The notes: generated from the letters alone by a model not told the origin. A DNA stretch of 64,000 nucleotides from Streptococcus cristatus ATCC 51100 (GCF_011612585.1 NZ_CP050133.1:558001-622000); one strand, 5' to 3'; numbered from the stretch's first letter, positions 15,326-24,813 are shown. Translations and numbers: made by a program.

Positions 15326-17458
15326 ATGGAAAATTTAAATATTGAAAAAATTGCCCAGAAATTGGGCCTTAAAGAAAAACAAGTATCACAGGTCCTAGAT
15401 CTGACTGCTGAGGGAAATACAATTCCTTTTATTGCTCGTTACCGTAAAGAAATGACGGGAAATCTAGATGAGGTCGAGATTAAGGCGATCATTGATTTAG
15501 ACAAGAGTATGACTGCCTTAGCAGAGCGTAAAGCGACGGTCTTAGATAAGATTGAGGAGCAGGGCAAACTAACGGATGCTCTTCGCTCTGAGATTGAGGC
15601 TGCTGAGAAGCTGGCTGATGTGGAAGAACTTTATCTGCCCTACAAGGAGAAACGCCGTACCAAGGCTACCATTGCGCGTGAAGCAGGTCTCTTTCCTTTG
15701 GCCCGCTTCATCCTACAGGATGCGGCTAACTTGCAGGAAGAGGCTGAGAAACTGACTAGTGAAGCCTTTCCAACAGCAGAAGCTGCTCTTGCTGGAGCAG
15801 TGGATATTCTGACCGAGGCGATTTCTGAAGATACTAAGCTGCGGGCTTGGACCTACCACGAGATACAGACCAATTCTTCTATCGTATCCAGCCTCAAAGA
15901 CGGCGACTTAGATGAAAAGCAGGTCTTCCAGATTTATTATGATTTTTCTGAAAAAGTAGCGACTATGCAAGGCTACCGTACCTTGGCTCTTAATCGTGGT
16001 GAGAAGCTAGGTGTTCTCAAGGTTGGTTTTGAGCACAATTTGGAGAAAATCCTGCGCTTCTTTGAAGTACGCTTCAAGGTGAAAAACGCCTATATTATCG
16101 AAGCTGTCCAGCAAGTAGTTAAAAAGAAAATCATTCCAGCCATGGAGCGTCGTATTCGGACTGAGCTGACTGAGGTGGCTGAAGATGGAGCGATTCAGCT
16201 CTTCTCAGAGAACCTCCGCAATCTCCTCCTGATTGCCCCTCTCAAAGGTCGTGTAGTACTGGGCTTTGACCCAGCCTTTCGGACAGGAGCCAAGCTGGCT
16301 GTTGTGGATGCGACAGGCAAGATGCTGACGACTCATGTCATCTATCCAGTTCCACCAGCAAAGCCAGCTCAGATTGAAGCTTCTAAGAAAGAGTTGTCAG
16401 AGCTGATTGAGCGGTTTGGCGTGGAAATCATTGCCATCGGAAACGGCACTGCTAGCCGAGAAAGCGAAGCCTTTGTAGCAGAAGTTTTGAAATCTCATCC
16501 AAATGTCAGCTATGTTATCGTCAATGAGAGCGGAGCATCTGTCTACTCAGCTAGTGAACTAGCTCGTCATGAGTTTCCAGATTTGACGGTTGAAAAGCGC
16601 TCAGCTATTTCCATTGCCCGCCGTCTGCAGGATCCTTTGGCAGAGCTGGTCAAGATTGATCCTAAGTCTATCGGGGTTGGCCAGTACCAGCATGATGTCA
16701 GCCAGAAAAAGCTGTCTGAAAGTCTGGACTTTGTCGTTGATACCGTGGTCAACCAAGTCGGGGTCAATATCAACACTGCCAGTCCTGCCCTGCTGGCCCA
16801 TGTAGCTGGTCTTAATAAAACTATCTCAGAAAATATTGTCAAGTACCGGGAAACAGAAGGCTTGATTCGGTCTCGTGAGGCCATCAAGAAAGTTCCGCGT
16901 CTGGGCGCAAAAGCCTTTGAACAGGCAGCCGGCTTCCTGCGTATTCCTGAAAGTGATAACCTGCTAGACAATACAGGCGTTCACCCAGAGTCTTATAAGG
17001 CGGTGGAGGAGCTCTTTAAGCGTCTGGAAATCAGCAGTTTGGATGAGGCAGCCCAAGCGAAATTAAAGGCTGTTCAGGTTGCTAGTTTGGCTGCAGAGCT
17101 GGGCTTAGGAGAAGAAACCCTCAAAGACATTATTGCAGATTTGCTCAAGCCTGGCCGAGATTTGCGTGATTCCTTTGACGCGCCAGTTTTGCGGCAGGAT
17201 GTCTTGGATATCAAGGACCTGCGCATTGGTCAAAAGCTGGAAGGCGTTGTCCGCAATGTCGTCGATTTCGGAGCCTTTGTGGATATCGGTATCCACGAAG
17301 ACGGTCTTATCCATATTTCTAAAATAAGTAAAAACTTTATCAAGCATCCTAGCCAAGTTCTATCAGTCGGTGATTTGGTCACTGTCTGGGTGGATAAACT
17401 GGATGTGGAGCGGGAGAAGGTCAATCTCTCTTTGATAGCGCCAAATGAATCTAACTAA
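15326..17458 (+). CDS. tex: Tex family RNA-binding transcription accessory protein
   Basis: 710-residue cytoplasmic nucleic-acid-binding protein. Domains in order: N-terminal helical HTH-like part (1-190), YqgF/RNase H-like region around [19 protein letters not shown] (~310-328), helix-hairpin-helix region with [16 protein letters not shown] (~478-493), and an S1 RNA-binding domain from ~638 ([19 protein letters not shown]) to the end. Length fits pneumococcal Tex. Tex is linked to transcription and toxin expression in other bacteria, but its exact task is unclear. Its 3' end overlaps the sprT-like gene by 14 bases, a usual streptococcal pair. Confidence 0.93.
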   Translation: MENLNIEKIAQKLGLKEKQVSQVLDLTAEGNTIPFIARYRKEMTGNLDEVEIKAIIDLDKSMTALAERKATVLDKIEEQGKLTDALRSEIEAAEKLADVEELYLPYKEKRRTKATIAREAGLFPLARFILQDAANLQEEAEKLTSEAFPTAEAALAGAVDILTEAISEDTKLRAWTYHEIQTNSSIVSSLKDGDLDEKQVFQIYYDFSEKVATMQGYRTLALNRGEKLGVLKVGFEHNLEKILRFFEVRFKVKNAYIIEAVQQVVKKKIIPAMERRIRTELTEVAEDGAIQLFSENLRNLLLIAPLKGRVVLGFDPAFRTGAKLAVVDATGKMLTTHVIYPVPPAKPAQIEASKKELSELIERFGVEIIAIGNGTASRESEAFVAEVLKSHPNVSYVIVNESGASVYSASELARHEFPDLTVEKRSAISIARRLQDPLAELVKIDPKSIGVGQYQHDVSQKKLSESLDFVVDTVVNQVGVNINTASPALLAHVAGLNKTISENIVKYRETEGLIRSREAIKKVPRLGAKAFEQAAGFLRIPESDNLLDNTGVHPESYKAVEELFKRLEISSLDEAAQAKLKAVQVASLAAELGLGEETLKDIIADLLKPGRDLRDSFDAPVLRQDVLDIKDLRIGQKLEGVVRNVVDFGAFVDIGIHEDGLIHISKISKNFIKHPSQVLSVGDLVTVWVDKLDVEREKVNLSLIAPNESN

Positions 17459-17894
17459 CTACGTTAAGAAGGTGTCGCTGGAAGATTTTGGCTGGGAATT
17501 TCGCCACCAAGCTTATTGGAACAAGCGACTTCGGACGACTGGGGGACGCTTCTTTCCTAAAGACGGCCACCTGGATTTCAACCCAAAAATCTATGAAACT
17601 TTTGGGCTGGATATTTTCCGAAAAATTGTTCGTCATGAGCTCGTCCACTATCATCTCTATTATCAGGGTAAAGGTTACCGCCATGGAGATAGAGATTTTA
17701 AAGACCTCCTTAAGCAAGTTGACGGTCTGCGCTACGCTCCATCCTTGTCCGACTCGCAAACCTTTCTCATCTATGAATGCTTGAGCTGTGGAGCACTTAT
17801 CCGTCGCAGACGCAGAGTCAATCTTCAAAAATATCGTTGCGGTTGTTGTAGAGGAAAATTAGCATTCCTAAAAGAGGAGATAAACGGAAGCTAA
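17445..17894 (+). CDS. SprT-like zinc metalloprotease-type protein
   Basis: 149-residue protein of the SprT family. The zinc-binding HExxH-type motif is HELVHYH (residues 65-71). A C-terminal zinc ribbon is marked by YECLSCGAL and YRCGCCRGK (cysteine pairs near 108/111 and 129/132). The start overlaps the tex end by 14 bases and no other ribosome binding site is needed, so the two are co-translated. Human and bacterial relatives are proteases or DNA-protein-crosslink enzymes; the role of the bacterial small form is not established. A strong terminator follows. Confidence 0.85.
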   Translation: MNLTNYVKKVSLEDFGWEFRHQAYWNKRLRTTGGRFFPKDGHLDFNPKIYETFGLDIFRKIVRHELVHYHLYYQGKGYRHGDRDFKDLLKQVDGLRYAPSLSDSQTFLIYECLSCGALIRRRRRVNLQKYRCGCCRGKLAFLKEEINGS

Positions 17895-17920
17895 GCGAAC
17901 AAAAAAAACGAATAGATGCA

Positions 17921-17947
17921 GAATCAGCCTTCGGGCTGATTTTTTTG
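17921..17947 (+). terminator. Intrinsic terminator after the sprT-like gene
   Basis: ATCAGCC (17923-17929), TTCG loop, GGCTGAT (17934-17940), then seven T. Confidence 0.9.
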
Positions 17948-17998
17948 TTCGACCACTATGATAAAATAAAGGAAAGAATGAGAGTTGAGGTCATCATT

Positions 17999-18271
17999 AT
18001 GAAAACTAAGTTTTATAAATTAAGAAGAAACCGAGTAATTTCAGGGGTTTTGTCGGGATTGGCTGATAAATTTAACTTTGATCTTGGCTTGTTACGCTTT
18101 TTATTCATCATCTTTACAGTTTCCAATTTGGGCTTAGGCATTTTGATTTATATTTTGCTGGCTGTCGTGATGCCTTATAAGGAAGACGTGGAAGCGGAAA
18201 TGTATGGAACCGGCCCTCGTAAAATGAAAGATGCCGAGCCAATCAATGACAATGACGGTTGGTTTTGGTAA
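17999..18271 (+). CDS. PspC-domain membrane protein
   Basis: 90-residue protein. The PspC domain covers residues 3-60: RNRVISGVLSGLADKFNFD, then LLRFLFIIFTVSNLGLGILI as the membrane hairpin, ending VVMPYKED. The tail is polar and ends with NDGWFW. I chose the ATG at 17999 because it has AGTTGAGG at good distance and starts MKTKFYKLRR; two upstream in-frame ATGs (17945, 17978) lack one. PspC proteins sense membrane stress in other bacteria; streptococci have no full Psp system here, so its partner is unknown. Confidence 0.8.
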   Translation: MKTKFYKLRRNRVISGVLSGLADKFNFDLGLLRFLFIIFTVSNLGLGILIYILLAVVMPYKEDVEAEMYGTGPRKMKDAEPINDNDGWFW

Positions 18272-18284
18272 AATAACAAATATA

Positions 18285-18308
18285 AAATTCGGGAGTATGC
18301 CCGAATTT
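18285..18308 (+). terminator. Hairpin after the PspC gene without a T tail
   Basis: AAATTCGGG (18285-18293) and CCCGAATTT (18300-18308), 6-base loop. No T tract follows, so it may be an RNA-stability or pausing element rather than a full terminator. Confidence 0.5.
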
Positions 18309-18412
18309 GTGCTAGATGTAGAGGAAACGAAAAGAGAGAATCTAGGGAAACGCAGCTGACGGAATCTGGAAGCTGATGCCGAAATACGAATGACTTTATC
18401 CAAGGAGGAAAT

Positions 18413-18904
18413 ATGACAGAAGTTTGGAATGCCTATGACTTGAATCGAAATCAGCTCCCGCATCTCCTAGTTCGAGGAGAAAACATTCCTGAAGGGCAAT
18501 TTCATCTCTGTGTCAATGTTTTGGTTCGCCATCAGGATGGCGATATTCTCTTTATGCGGCGGTCAGCAAATAAAAGTCTCTATCCTGGCTACTACGAGTT
18601 TGGAGCGGGAGGAAGTGTGCTGGCGGGAGAGGATAGTCTGACAGCAGCCCTGCGGGAACTGGAAGAAGAAACAGGCCTGGTTCCCGACAGTATCAGACTG
18701 TTGGAGCAGGTGTGCTCTGTCGAAGACCAGTGCCACTTTGATTTCTATGAAGCGGTGGTGTCTAGTGACAAGAATCAAGTCCGCTATCAGGCAGGCGAAA
18801 CCGATGCTCATCTCTGGCTACCTCTAAATGAAATACCAGTCTTTATTGAGAGCCATCCTTGCTTTCAAAATCAAAAAAGAATTCTCAAAAAATGGATTGG
18901 CTAG
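18413..18904 (+). CDS. NUDIX hydrolase
   Basis: 163-residue cytoplasmic Nudix protein that should hydrolyse a nucleoside-diphosphate-linked substrate. The Nudix box GX5EX7REUXEEXGU is complete: from G at residue ~65 through E(D)SLTAAL, REL, EEETGL. N-terminal segment MTEVWNAYDLNRN and RGENIPEGQFHLCVNV resemble the isopentenyl-diphosphate-isomerase-like/YfcD group. ATG 18413 follows AAGGAGGAAAT. It stands alone with an upstream stretch of about 100 bases that shows no clear promoter. Substrate not predictable. Confidence 0.85.
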   Translation: MTEVWNAYDLNRNQLPHLLVRGENIPEGQFHLCVNVLVRHQDGDILFMRRSANKSLYPGYYEFGAGGSVLAGEDSLTAALRELEEETGLVPDSIRLLEQVCSVEDQCHFDFYEAVVSSDKNQVRYQAGETDAHLWLPLNEIPVFIESHPCFQNQKRILKKWIG

Positions 18905-19047
18905 TTATTTTGACTGGCCTTTTTGCTGGTTGGGAGATGTTTTCACAAGCATCTAGGGAAAAATCCTGCTTAAATTCCAATCTTAAAAACTCTTTTAGGG
19001 TAAAAATTTGCTATAATAGAGAAAGATAAATTTGAAGGGAGCAGGGA

Positions 19048-19983
19048 ATGTCTGTAAAGGTCAAAGATTTGATTGAAAAAGTCCGTTTACGCATCGTTTA
19101 CGGCAGTGATGACCTCTTGGAAAAGGAGATTTCGACATCGGATATTTCGCGGCCAGGCCTTGAAATGACCGGCTATTTTGACTACTACACGCCAGAACGG
19201 ATTCAGCTGATTGGGATGAAGGAGTGGTCTTATCTGATGAAGATGACATCCCACAACCGTCATCAAGTCCTTTTGAAAATGTTTCAACCAGAAACGCCAG
19301 TTGCCATTGTGGCGCGCAATTTGGAGATTCCTGAAGAAATGCGGCGAGCAGCTGAAGAAAAGCAAATCGCGATTCTTACCAGCCGCACATCAACCAGCCG
19401 TCTATCAGGGGAAATTTCTAGTTTCCTTGACTCACGCTTGGCGGTCAGAACCAGTGTCCATGGCGTATTGATGGACATCTACGGAATGGGCGTGCTGATT
19501 CAAGGGGACAGTGGTATTGGTAAAAGTGAAACTGGTCTTGAGTTAGTTAAGCGGGGCCATCGTTTAGTGGCGGATGACCGGGTCGATATCTTTGCAAAGG
19601 ATGAAATGACTCTCTGGGGAGAGCCTGCTGAGATTCTTCGCCATCTCTTAGAAATTCGCGGTGTCGGCATTATCGATGTGATGAGCCTTTATGGAGCTAG
19701 TGCGGTCAAGGATTCTTCACAGGTGCAGATTGCTGTCTATCTGGAAAATTATGATACCAATAAGACCTTTGACCGTCTGGGTAATAATGCAGAAGAACTG
19801 GAAGTTTCCGGTGTCAGAATTCCTCGGATCCGCATCCCAGTTAAGACAGGACGCAATATCTCTGTAGTGATTGAAGCCGCAGCTATGAACTATCGGGCTA
19901 AGGAAATGGGCTTTGATGCCACCAAGATTTTTGAAGAACGACTGACTAATCTGATTAGCCAGAATGAGGTGAAAGATGCTTGA
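19048..19983 (+). CDS. hprK: HPr kinase/phosphorylase
   Basis: Bifunctional enzyme that phosphorylates and dephosphorylates Ser-46 of HPr, controlling carbon catabolite repression together with CcpA. The Walker A motif GDSGIGKS is at residues 153-160, the catalytic histidine is H138 in SVHGV, and the second signature [10 protein letters not shown] is near 203-212. 311 residues is standard. An extended -10 TGCTATAAT ends at 19017 and GAAGGGAG precedes the ATG. It overlaps lgt by 8 bases, the usual Gram-positive hprK-lgt pairing. Confidence 0.97.
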   Translation: MSVKVKDLIEKVRLRIVYGSDDLLEKEISTSDISRPGLEMTGYFDYYTPERIQLIGMKEWSYLMKMTSHNRHQVLLKMFQPETPVAIVARNLEIPEEMRRAAEEKQIAILTSRTSTSRLSGEISSFLDSRLAVRTSVHGVLMDIYGMGVLIQGDSGIGKSETGLELVKRGHRLVADDRVDIFAKDEMTLWGEPAEILRHLLEIRGVGIIDVMSLYGASAVKDSSQVQIAVYLENYDTNKTFDRLGNNAEELEVSGVRIPRIRIPVKTGRNISVVIEAAAMNYRAKEMGFDATKIFEERLTNLISQNEVKDA

Positions 19984-20755
19984 TCCAGTAGCTTTTTCAG
20001 TCGGTCCCTTTAGTATTCGTTGGTATGCGATTTGCATTGTCACTGGCTTGATTTTAGCCGTCTACTTGGCTATGAAGGAAGCGCCACGCAAGAAGATGAT
20101 TCCAGATGATATTCTTGATTTCATTCTGATTGCCTTTCCCTTGGCCATCCTTGGAGCGCGGCTCTACTATGTGATTTTTGAATGGTCTTATTATGGCAAG
20201 CACTCTCTGATTGAGATTTTTCAGATTTGGAATGGTGGTTTAGCCATTTACGGCGGTTTGATCACTGGTGCCCTTGTCCTTTATTTCTTTTCTCAGAGAA
20301 GGCTAATCAATCCTGTTGATTTTTTGGATATTGCAGCGCCTAGTGTCTTGATCGCTCAGAGTATCGGCCGTTGGGGCAATTTCTTTAACCAAGAAGCCTA
20401 TGGAGCGGTGGTCAAAAATCTTAATTATCTACCGTCCTTCATCCGCAATAATATGTACATAGATGGTGCTTATCGCCAGCCAACCTTTTTGTACGAGTCC
20501 CTTTGGAATTTACTTGGTTTTGCCCTACTGCTGATTTTACGCCGCCGCCCTAAATTCTTCCATCAGGGAGAATTGGCAGCCTTTTACCTGATTTGGTATG
20601 GTTTTGGCCGGATGATTATTGAGGGTATGCGGACCGACAGTCTCATGTTCTTGGGTATTCGTGTATCTCAGTGGCTGTCTGCAGCTCTGATTTTACTAGG
20701 CATCGGCATTATGATTTACCAAAGAAAAAAACAAGCCCCCTATTATCAAGAATGA
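19976..20755 (+). CDS. lgt: Prolipoprotein diacylglyceryl transferase
   Basis: Membrane enzyme that moves diacylglyceryl from phosphatidylglycerol to the lipobox cysteine of prelipoproteins, the first step in lipoprotein maturation. The signature [14 protein letters not shown] (residues ~130-143) contains the key Arg and Asn, and [12 protein letters not shown] precedes it. 259 residues and seven hydrophobic segments are normal. Second gene of the hprK operon. At least two lipoproteins that need it (21791 and 48688) are in this window. Confidence 0.96.
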   Translation: MLDPVAFSVGPFSIRWYAICIVTGLILAVYLAMKEAPRKKMIPDDILDFILIAFPLAILGARLYYVIFEWSYYGKHSLIEIFQIWNGGLAIYGGLITGALVLYFFSQRRLINPVDFLDIAAPSVLIAQSIGRWGNFFNQEAYGAVVKNLNYLPSFIRNNMYIDGAYRQPTFLYESLWNLLGFALLLILRRRPKFFHQGELAAFYLIWYGFGRMIIEGMRTDSLMFLGIRVSQWLSAALILLGIGIMIYQRKKQAPYYQE

Positions 20756-20767
20756 GAGGAGAATATT

Positions 20768-21163
20768 ATGCTTGAAATTGCTTATACTTTAGTTGCTGTC
20801 GCTTTGATTGTCTTTCTAATCTACCTGACCCTCACCGTCAAAACTCTCGGTGATAAGGCTGCAAAAATGCTGGATGAGACAGAAAATACGATCAAAGTGT
20901 TGACTTCTGATGTTAATGTCACCCTGCATCAAACCAATGATTTGATTGCCAAAGTCAATGTGTTGACAGATGATATCAACCACAAAGTAGCAACGATTGA
21001 TCCACTTTTCAATGCGGTGGCAGACCTATCCGAATCAGTCTCTGATTTAAACGATCAGGCGCGTGTTTTAGGAAAGAAAGCAGTCGCAGCAGGAAGCACG
21101 ACAGCCAAAACAACAGCAGGTCTAACGGCCCTTCGTTTGTTTACAAAATTATTCAAAAAATAA
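20768..21163 (+). CDS. DUF948 membrane-anchored protein
   Basis: 131-residue protein with one N-terminal membrane helix (residues 5-25) followed by a long heptad-rich region (DETENTIKVLTSDVNVTL and similar, residues ~35-105), typical of DUF948 proteins, and a Lys-rich end. The start follows AGAGGAGAATATT by a short distance. Third gene of the hprK-lgt operon in streptococci, followed by ytxH. The function is unknown; a role near the cell envelope is inferred from the membrane anchor and coiled coil. Confidence 0.82.
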   Translation: MLEIAYTLVAVALIVFLIYLTLTVKTLGDKAAKMLDETENTIKVLTSDVNVTLHQTNDLIAKVNVLTDDINHKVATIDPLFNAVADLSESVSDLNDQARVLGKKAVAAGSTTAKTTAGLTALRLFTKLFKK

Positions 21164-21178
21164 GAAAGTAGGTTTACT

Positions 21179-21610
21179 ATGGGAAAAATTTCATCACTTT
21201 TATTAGGTGCTGTGTCTGGTGCAGCTGCAGCGTACTTTCTCACCAGCAAAAAAGGTAAAGAAATCACTGAAAAAGTTCAAGACTTTGTCGTTGATTATCG
21301 TGAAGATCCAGACAAGACTCACGAAGCAGTTGTCCAATCAGTAAAGGACTTTTCAGATCAGGCTGTCAAGGCCATCAACCAAACCAAGGAAAAGGTTGAA
21401 AATGGCGAAATTACAGCTGAAACAGTATTGGAGTCTGTTAAGGATACGACCAAGTCAGTAGTAGACTATTCGCAGGATAAATTCCAAGAAATCAAAGAAA
21501 AGTTTGAAAAAGAAGAGGAAATTCTTGAAGAAGAAATTTCTGATATCGTGGTGGAAGAAGGAGAAAAAGCCCCTTCAGAAGAAATCATCATTGATTTAGA
21601 AGATAAGTAA
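21179..21610 (+). CDS. YtxH domain protein
   Basis: 143-residue protein with a glycine/alanine-rich N-terminal membrane helix (SLLLGAVSGAAAAYFLTSKKGKE, seen as two parts: LLLGAVSGAAAAYFL at 7-21 then SKKGKEI), the hallmark of YtxH, followed by a charged helical part and an acidic Glu-rich C-terminus. It starts 15 bases after the DUF948 gene and is the last gene of this operon. YtxH proteins are general-stress or envelope proteins in Bacillota with no defined activity. Confidence 0.83.
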   Translation: MGKISSLLLGAVSGAAAAYFLTSKKGKEITEKVQDFVVDYREDPDKTHEAVVQSVKDFSDQAVKAINQTKEKVENGEITAETVLESVKDTTKSVVDYSQDKFQEIKEKFEKEEEILEEEISDIVVEEGEKAPSEEIIIDLEDK

Positions 21611-21623
21611 ATTCAAACTAGAT

Positions 21624-21669
21624 ATACAAGATGAGGCTGGGACAAAAGAGTCCTAGCCTCATCTTGTAT
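21624..21669 (+). terminator. Large 20-bp stem hairpin after ytxH
   Basis: Bases 21624-21643 pair with 21650-21669 (one G-T wobble) around a 6-base loop. It contains GAGGCTGGGACAAAAG, a word also echoed in hairpins at 35788-35820 (as its complement) and near 49857. It probably ends the hprK operon, though no long T tract follows. Confidence 0.7.
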
Positions 21670-21753
21670 TAGAATTGCACCTTTGTCGCAGTGGTATAGG
21701 AAGCAAAAATTACTACTATTTAGTTTTCCCTCAGCCATCTTGATTTCCAGGAA

Positions 21754-21773
21754 AGAAAGCGTTATCATATAAA
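21754..21773 (+). promoter_or_regulatory. cre-like site overlapping the promoter of the C39-like lipoprotein
   Basis: AGAAAGCGTTATCA (21754-21767) fits the CcpA consensus TGWAANCGNTNWCA except at the first base. A -10-like TATAAA (21768-21773) starts right after it, so bound CcpA-HPr should repress. Confidence 0.5.
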
Positions 21774-21790
21774 TAAAAGGGGGTGTCGGT

Positions 21791-22633
21791 ATGAAAAATT
21801 TAAAAGTACTTGCCTTGCTTGGTTTAGGCTGCTGCTTACTAGCCTGTTCTCGGCAGAAAGCTTCAGAGTCCCCTCAGTCTAGAAGTTCTGACTCTTCTTC
21901 TAAGGCTTCGAGCACAAGTCAAGCCCGCTCGAAAACAGCTAGCAGTAGTCAATCTAGTGCAAATCAATCTATCCCTAGTCAGAGTTCGACTTCTACGGAG
22001 TCAGAAAGCTCTAGTCAGACCAGTGAAAAGGCCAGAGAAGAGGAGACACAGCCTTCTAGCAAAGAAGCATCTTCCCCAATCAGAAAGCGCCTGGAAGTTC
22101 CCATGCAGATCCAGCGAGCTTGGAATACTTGCGCACCGACCTCTGTCAGTATGATTTTAGCCTACAGGGGCGTTCAGGCTAGTCAGGAGGAATTGGCACG
22201 AGCGATGGGGACCGATGAGACCTTCGGCACCCATAATGTCAATGTAATCCGTGTCTTAAATCAATATTTATTTGGTTATGCGGAAGTGCCGGCAGGTCAA
22301 GCGGGCTACCATCTTGGTACAGTGACTAGTAGCGCCTCGAATTCTGAAGATATGCGGCTCTTTAAAGAGCGCCTGCGCAAGAATATTGATGATGGTTATC
22401 CGCTCTACTATACGATTGATAATGCCTCCATCTACCCAGGGCATAAGGGTGAACACAATGTTGTGGGTACGGGCTATGAATTATCAGCAGACGGCAGTGA
22501 TATCCTTGCAGTTTATTACATTGATCCATCCTATACCGTTCAGGATCCAGTCTATGGAGGGCTGAAAAAGGTAACTCCAGAAGAATTGTTGGCAGCTATG
22601 TGTGCTTGTCAGGAGCCAAATTACGCTTGGTAA
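21791..22633 (+). CDS. Lipoprotein with C39-like cysteine peptidase domain
   Basis: 280-residue exported lipoprotein. A signal peptide ends in the lipobox LLAC (C19). Residues 20-98 form a Ser/Gln/Lys-rich linker like those that cross the wall. Residues ~103-275 form a papain-like domain of the Peptidase_C39_2 type: C114 in WNTCAPTS, H222 in GEHNVVGTG and D245 in YYIDPS form the expected triad. Unlike bacteriocin-exporter C39 domains, it is not fused to an ABC transporter and no peptide gene is nearby. It would act on the outer membrane face; the substrate is unknown. It is monocistronic, with a cre-like site in its promoter. Confidence 0.8.
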   Translation: MKNLKVLALLGLGCCLLACSRQKASESPQSRSSDSSSKASSTSQARSKTASSSQSSANQSIPSQSSTSTESESSSQTSEKAREEETQPSSKEASSPIRKRLEVPMQIQRAWNTCAPTSVSMILAYRGVQASQEELARAMGTDETFGTHNVNVIRVLNQYLFGYAEVPAGQAGYHLGTVTSSASNSEDMRLFKERLRKNIDDGYPLYYTIDNASIYPGHKGEHNVVGTGYELSADGSDILAVYYIDPSYTVQDPVYGGLKKVTPEELLAAMCACQEPNYAW

Positions 22634-22643
22634 AGAAACGAAA

Positions 22644-22670
22644 AAACGAGATCTTTTGATCTCGTTTGAT
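22644..22670. terminator. Bidirectional terminator after the C39-like lipoprotein
   Basis: AAACGAGATC (22644-22653) and GATCTCGTTT (22658-22667), A-run left and T-rich right, between converging genes. Confidence 0.8.
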
Positions 22671-22682
22671 TTAATTCGTGAA

Positions 22683-22973
22683 TTAACGGCGTTTCTTTCT
22701 CCGAACAGTGCGATAGCCTTGAATAACCATGAGGCTCAGGACTACAGCAAGTGTGAAAGATAGGAAAGTGCTTATCTTTGCAGATAAGAAGATAAAGCTA
22801 AAAAAGACTGTCAAAATACAGAATAAAGCGATATTTATAAAGAAAAATAGCTCACGTAATTGTGATGCTGATTCTGCTTGGGGCAGGTATTCTTGATAGG
22901 ATACTTCCTTAGTTTGTTCTGTCGAATCATGCAGGGGCGCTGATTCAAACTGTTTAAAATCTCTTACAGCCAT
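22683..22973 (-). CDS. Small membrane protein, DUF3270-like
   Basis: 96-residue protein: polar N-terminus (1-38), two membrane helices (~42-64 and ~68-84), and a basic end (YRTVRRKKRR). The layout and the phrase LRELFFFINIALFCILTVFF resemble a streptococcal family that I recall as DUF3270, next to U32 peptidase genes. ATG at 22973 is preceded by GGAGAGAGACAATGG on the minus strand. It is divergent from the U32 gene. No function known. Confidence 0.65.
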   Translation of the reverse strand: MAVRDFKQFESAPLHDSTEQTKEVSYQEYLPQAESASQLRELFFFINIALFCILTVFFSFIFLSAKISTFLSFTLAVVLSLMVIQGYRTVRRKKRR

Positions 22974-23102
22974 TGTCTCTCTCCTAGTAGTACCTTATCA
23001 TTCTATCACGTTTCTATGATTAGATATATTACAAGATAGTTACAAAACGAATAAAATCGAATTAAGAAATCATAAATCCTATTTTTTTGGTATAATAATG
23101 AT

Positions 23103-24032
23103 ATGAAAAAGATAATTATTACAGCAACAGCTGAAAGTATAGAACAAGTTCAAGCCTTATTGGAAGCAGGAGTAGATCGTATTTATGTCGGTGAGGAAAA
23201 ATACGGTCTTCGTTTACCGCATAACTTCACTTATGACGAATTAAATCGTATTTCTCAAATGGTTCATCAGGCAGGAAAAGAAGTGACCGTTGCCGTCAAT
23301 GCTTTGATGCATCAGGACATGATGGACCAGATCAAGCCTTATTTGGATTTTCTTCAGGAAATTGAAGTGGACTATATCACCGTTGGGGATGCAGGTGTAT
23401 TCTACGTCTTGCAGCGGGATGGTTATAAGTTGAAAACGATTTATGATGCTTCGACCATGGTTACCAGCAGCCGCCAGATTAATTTTTGGGGCAAGAATGC
23501 TGGGGTATCAGAAGCTGTTTTGGCGCGGGAAATTCCATCGGCAGAACTCTTTAAAATGCCGGAAATCCTTGAAATTCCAGCAGAAGTCTTAGTTTATGGT
23601 GCGAGCGTTATCCACCACTCTAAACGTCCACTTTTGCAAAATTATTATAACTTTACACACATCGATGATGCGAAATCAAGAGAGAGGGATCTCTTTCTTG
23701 CGGAACCGAGCGATCCTCAGAGCCATTATTCAATCTTTGAGGACAAGCATGGGACTCACATTTTTGCCAATAATGACTTGGACTTGATGACCAAGTTGAT
23801 AGAATTGGTTGACCACGGCTTTACGCATTGGAAGTTGGAAGGGCTCTACACTCCTGGTCAGAATTTTGTTGAGATTGCTAAGCTCTTTGTTCAGGCAAGG
23901 GACTTGATTGAAAAAGGTGAATTTAGCCATGACCAAGCTTTCTTGCTAGATGAGCCACTTCACAAATTGCATCCGAAGAATCGTTTCCTTGATACAGGAT
24001 TTTATGATTACGATCCAGACATGGTGAAATAG
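23103..24032 (+). CDS. U32 family peptidase-like protein
   Basis: 309-residue cytoplasmic protein of the U32 (collagenase-like / tRNA hydroxylation) family. The N-terminus MKKIIITATAESIEQVQALL begins the TIM-barrel-like fold, with AGVDRIYVGEEKYGLR (residues 22-37), VAVNALMH and EVLVYGAS motifs, and HWKLEGLYTPG near 242-252. This is the shorter type, which in many streptococci is followed at once by a second, longer U32 gene; here the next gene is a TetR regulator on the other strand, so the partner is not adjacent. Relatives are tied to tRNA hydroxylation as well as protease activity. Confidence 0.85.
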   Translation: MKKIIITATAESIEQVQALLEAGVDRIYVGEEKYGLRLPHNFTYDELNRISQMVHQAGKEVTVAVNALMHQDMMDQIKPYLDFLQEIEVDYITVGDAGVFYVLQRDGYKLKTIYDASTMVTSSRQINFWGKNAGVSEAVLAREIPSAELFKMPEILEIPAEVLVYGASVIHHSKRPLLQNYYNFTHIDDAKSRERDLFLAEPSDPQSHYSIFEDKHGTHIFANNDLDLMTKLIELVDHGFTHWKLEGLYTPGQNFVEIAKLFVQARDLIEKGEFSHDQAFLLDEPLHKLHPKNRFLDTGFYDYDPDMVK

Positions 24033-24102
24033 ACAGGATTTTGTTGCCTTTATCTAAGTGGGCATCACCAAAAAGCTATTTGCTCACCAGAAACGTTTTA
24101 AG

Positions 24103-24131
24103 AAAAGGCACAGATGAATCTGCGCCTTTTT
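24103..24131. terminator. Bidirectional terminator between the U32 and tetR genes
   Basis: AAAAGGC...CAGAT and ATCTG...GCCTTTT form a stem with a GA loop and T tail. Confidence 0.75.
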
Positions 24132-24161
24132 GAGTTTTCATCTATAAAAATGGAGTGCTGG

Positions 24162-24725
24162 TCATGATTTCCAATAATCATAATTGTAGGTAGCTAGGAT
24201 CATTTGAGTAATTTCTTCGGGCTTCTCCTGAGCTCCGCCGGCTATCCAAAGAGAAATAATCCCCTCAACACTGGATAGGAAGATTTCCAAGGCGTATTTC
24301 TGAGGGATATGAAAGTTCTCCTCTAAAAAACGCTGGGTAGCAGCTTTTTGCTTATCGCTCAGAATGATACTGGTTATAAACTCTCGAATAGCCCCGCGAA
24401 AGTCAATATAATGGCTTCTGGTCAGGGCATTGATCAGACGTTCATTAGCACGCAGTATATGAAATTTGGCTATCATGAACCGTTTGGAATATTCGCCTTC
24501 TTCTTCAAAAAGACTATAACTATAAAGTTGGGAAATGATGTCGCTTTTTAGACTTTCAACCATCTGATATTTATCTTGGTAGTGGAGGTAGAAGGTGCCG
24601 CGATTAATCCCTGCCCGTTTGCAGAGTTTGCTGATGGAGATATTATCAAACCTTTCCTCTGATAGTAGCTGGATCAGGGCTTCTTTGATGTCTTCCTTGG
24701 TACTAGTTTTCCGTTTCTGGACCAT
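24162..24725 (-). CDS. TetR/AcrR family repressor of the adjacent ABC exporter
   Basis: 187-residue DNA-binding protein. The N-terminal HTH (residues ~10-55) shows the TetR signature ISISKLCKRAGINRGTFYLHYQDK (in parts: ISKLCKRAGI, GTFYLHYQDK); the C-terminal ligand domain (60-187) is helical and unlike its relatives, as usual. The gene is divergent from an ABC exporter, and two near-identical 21-bp palindromes lie between them. Inferred role: repress both directions until an inducing drug or peptide binds. Confidence 0.88.
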   Translation of the reverse strand: MVQKRKTSTKEDIKEALIQLLSEERFDNISISKLCKRAGINRGTFYLHYQDKYQMVESLKSDIISQLYSYSLFEEEGEYSKRFMIAKFHILRANERLINALTRSHYIDFRGAIREFITSIILSDKQKAATQRFLEENFHIPQKYALEIFLSSVEGIISLWIAGGAQEKPEEITQMILATYNYDYWKS

Positions 24726-24744
24726 TTTTTCTTCCTTTTTGCTT

Positions 24745-24765
24745 AAATCAACACTTTGTTGATTT
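24745..24765. promoter_or_regulatory. TetR operator copy 1
   Basis: Perfect palindrome AAATCAACA-N3-TGTTGATTT next to the -35 of the exporter promoter and in the leader of the tetR gene. Confidence 0.75.
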
Positions 24766-24772
24766 TTGATTA

Positions 24773-24801
24773 TTGCTTTTTGTCTAAGCTCATTATATAA
24801 T
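24773..24801 (+). promoter_or_regulatory. Promoter of the ABC exporter operon
   Basis: TTGCTT (24773-24778), 17-bp spacer, TATAAT (24796-24801); transcription start near 24808. Operators lie just upstream of the -35 and just after the start. Confidence 0.75.
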
Positions 24802-24813
24802 ATCTGTGATTTA

